DNA from: an uncultured Oceanospirillales bacterium
GTDB taxonomy: Bacteria > Pseudomonadota > Gammaproteobacteria > Xanthomonadales > SZUA-36
DNA: 64,000 nucleotides
Assembly: GCA_913055655.1 (NCBI GenBank)
Contig: CAJXKA010000002.1
Location: 372,001 to 436,000 of the forward strand
Direction of reading: 5' to 3'
Each line of letters begins with the position of its first letter. Within the stretch, counting starts at the first letter, position 1. A program made the translations under genes and the position numbers. This document shows positions 62,631 to 64,000 of this stretch, in pieces. Below the pieces are notes generated by a model. That model made no database searches and had not been told where the DNA came from. It saw only the letters and a list, made by a program, of their open reading frames with translations.

Positions 62631-64000
62631 ATGTCCCAGGTAACAGTCTCACAATTGGCCGAAGTGCTTGGCGTCAGCGTTGAAAAGCTGATCGGCCAGC
62701 TCAACGAGGCCGGCATCGAAGCCTCGTCCGGTGACGAGCCGGTGTCCAATGACGACAAGAAAAAGCTGCTGACGCACCTGCAGACCAGTCACGGCAAGTC
62801 CGATGCCGATGCTTCGGCGCCGCGCAAGGTCACGCTGAAGCGCCGTTCACACGAGGAACTGAGCGTGTCCGGCAGCGGCCCGCGTGGTGGAAAGCGCGTG
62901 GTCAATGTCGAGTTCCGCAAAAAGCGCACCTACGTGAAGCGTGACGACCTGGGCTCTCAGCACGCCGAAGATCCCGAGCGCGAGCAGGCGCGCAAGGCGC
63001 TGGAAGAGGCGCGCGCCGAGCGTGCCCGCCAGGCCGAGGCCGAGCAGCAACAGGCCGAGGAAAAAGCCCGCCTGGAGGCCGAGGAGCAGGCGCGCGTCGA
63101 GGCCGAAGAGAAGGCCAAGCGCGAGCAGGAAGAGGTCGAGCGCCGCGAAGCCGAGGAAAAGGCCCGCGAGGAAGCCGCCAAGCGCGAAGCCGAAGAGGCT
63201 GCCCGCCGCGCGGACGAGGAGCGCGCACGCAAGTTCGCCGCCGAAGAACGCGCCCGCAAGAAAGACAAGACCAAGGAAGAAGCCAAGCCGGCCACCCGCT
63301 ACGGCCGCAAGGAACTGCACGTCGCCAAGGGCGCGCATGTCCGTAACCGCAAGGCGCAGCGCCGCGTGCGCCCGTCGGCACGCAGCACGGAACACGGTTT
63401 CTCCCGCCCGACCGCGCCGGTGGTGAAAGAAATTGCCGTGCCCGAGACCATTACCGTGGGTGATCTCGCCAAGGAAATGGCGGTCAAATCCGCCGAGGTC
63501 ATCAAGGTGCTGATGGGCATGGGCATGATGGTGACCATCAACCAGCCGCTGGACCAGGACACCGCGATCCTGGTGGTGGAAGAGATGGGCCATGCCGCCA
63601 AGCCGGCCGAGCAGAAAGATATCGAGCAGGAACTGCTGGCGGTGGAAGAAGAAGCCTCCAGCGATGCCGACGCCGTGACCCGGCCGCCGGTCGTGACCGT
63701 GATGGGTCACGTCGACCATGGCAAGACGTCGTTGCTCGATTACATTCGCGAATCGCGTGTGACCGCCGGTGAGGCCGGTGGCATTACGCAGCACATCGGC
63801 GCCTACCACGTGAAAACCGGCAAGGGCGGCATCACCTTCCTGGATACCCCGGGCCACGCCGCGTTTACCGCGATGCGCGCCCGCGGCGCCCAGGCCACGG
63901 ATATCGTGATCCTGGTCGTGGCCGCCGATGACGGCGTCATGCCACAGACCAAGGAAGCCATCCAGCACGCGCGCGCCGCCGGCGTGCCGCTGATTGTCGC
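62631..64000 (+). CDS. infB: Translation initiation factor IF-2 (3' end off window)
   Basis: GTPase that brings initiator tRNA to the 30S subunit. The visible 456 residues begin [20 protein letters not shown] (IF2-N domain) and run through a long, charged, Ala/Glu/Arg-rich coil (about residues 115-230, [18 protein letters not shown] units). The G domain has G1 GHVDHGKT at about 358-365, G2 around [10 protein letters not shown] and G3 DTPGHAAF. The C-terminal domains lie beyond the edge. AGGAG lies six bases before ATG 62631. Confidence 0.97.
   Translation, partial: MSQVTVSQLAEVLGVSVEKLIGQLNEAGIEASSGDEPVSNDDKKKLLTHLQTSHGKSDADASAPRKVTLKRRSHEELSVSGSGPRGGKRVVNVEFRKKRTYVKRDDLGSQHAEDPEREQARKALEEARAERARQAEAEQQQAEEKARLEAEEQARVEAEEKAKREQEEVERREAEEKAREEAAKREAEEAARRADEERARKFAAEERARKKDKTKEEAKPATRYGRKELHVAKGAHVRNRKAQRRVRPSARSTEHGFSRPTAPVVKEIAVPETITVGDLAKEMAVKSAEVIKVLMGMGMMVTINQPLDQDTAILVVEEMGHAAKPAEQKDIEQELLAVEEEASSDADAVTRPPVVTVMGHVDHGKTSLLDYIRESRVTAGEAGGITQHIGAYHVKTGKGGITFLDTPGHAAFTAMRARGAQATDIVILVVAADDGVMPQTKEAIQHARAAGVPLIV

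Overview
The window is a GC-rich, densely packed stretch of housekeeping chromosome from a gammaproteobacterium. It has Complex I as nuoA-N with separate nuoC and nuoD, the order tpiA-secG-tRNA-Leu-nuo-tRNA-fMet-rimP-nusA-infB, tusDCBE, bamC, lptE, yhdP, yjgA and pmbA. The Xanthomonas-like order around secG/nuo and the gene styles suggest the Xanthomonadales or a neighbouring order (for example Wenzhouxiangellaceae). That placement is inference from gene order only. GTG and TTG starts are common (tusD, tusE, pcnB, folK, rlmH, rng, rsfS, rimP).

Layout. 1-7702 (minus): a phosphate/polyphosphate operon, phoB-phoR-pstS-ppk-ppx-epmA, read from a textbook Pho box in front of phoB. 7721-10690: divergent bepA (outer-membrane quality control) and tusDCBE (sulfur relay for tRNA 2-thiouridine). 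10787-14389 (plus): NAD-type isocitrate dehydrogenase, a FadL-like outer-membrane protein and a PerM/AI-2E-family membrane protein. 14515-16441 (minus): PIN-PhoH ATPase and a Bcp peroxiredoxin. 16543-18377 (plus): dapA-bamC-fdxA. 18379-18826: two large nested inverted repeats and tRNA-Glu. 18930-22698 (plus): pcnB, folK, a possible small RNA and pgi. 22889-24349 (minus): a HerA-like ATPase. 24508-39673 (plus): leuS-lptE-holA-nadD-rsfS-rlmH-maf-rng-yhdP-tldD-pmbA, with yjgA divergent from pmbA. 39808-43251 (minus): an inserted S9 peptidase, an OsmC protein and a short-chain dehydrogenase. 43389-59286 (plus): tpiA, secG, tRNA-Leu and nuoA-N. 59316-64000 (plus): a sulfotransferase, tRNA-fMet, rimP, nusA and the start of infB. 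Both edges cut genes (epmA at 1, infB at 64000).

The genes are mostly conventional: phosphate sensing and storage, translation and tRNA/rRNA maturation, outer-membrane assembly and the respiratory NADH dehydrogenase. There is no CRISPR array, prophage, transposase, restriction system or recognisable defence system.

The unusual material lies between genes. (1) Five loci carry tandem 7- or 8-base repeats at gene 3' ends. Most read GTRAGCR or GGTGAAAC, each unit has a TGA or TAA, and the unit length is not a multiple of three, so a ribosome entering in any frame soon meets a stop. Between convergent genes they form facing arms that could fold as very long hairpins. (2) The S9 peptidase sits between two imperfect copies of the pmbA 3' end plus its repeat array, a scar of insertion or duplication. 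(3) Downstream of fdxA are two giant hairpins with the same 52-base core but different perfectly paired stems. (4) phoB may be translated from a nearly leaderless mRNA.
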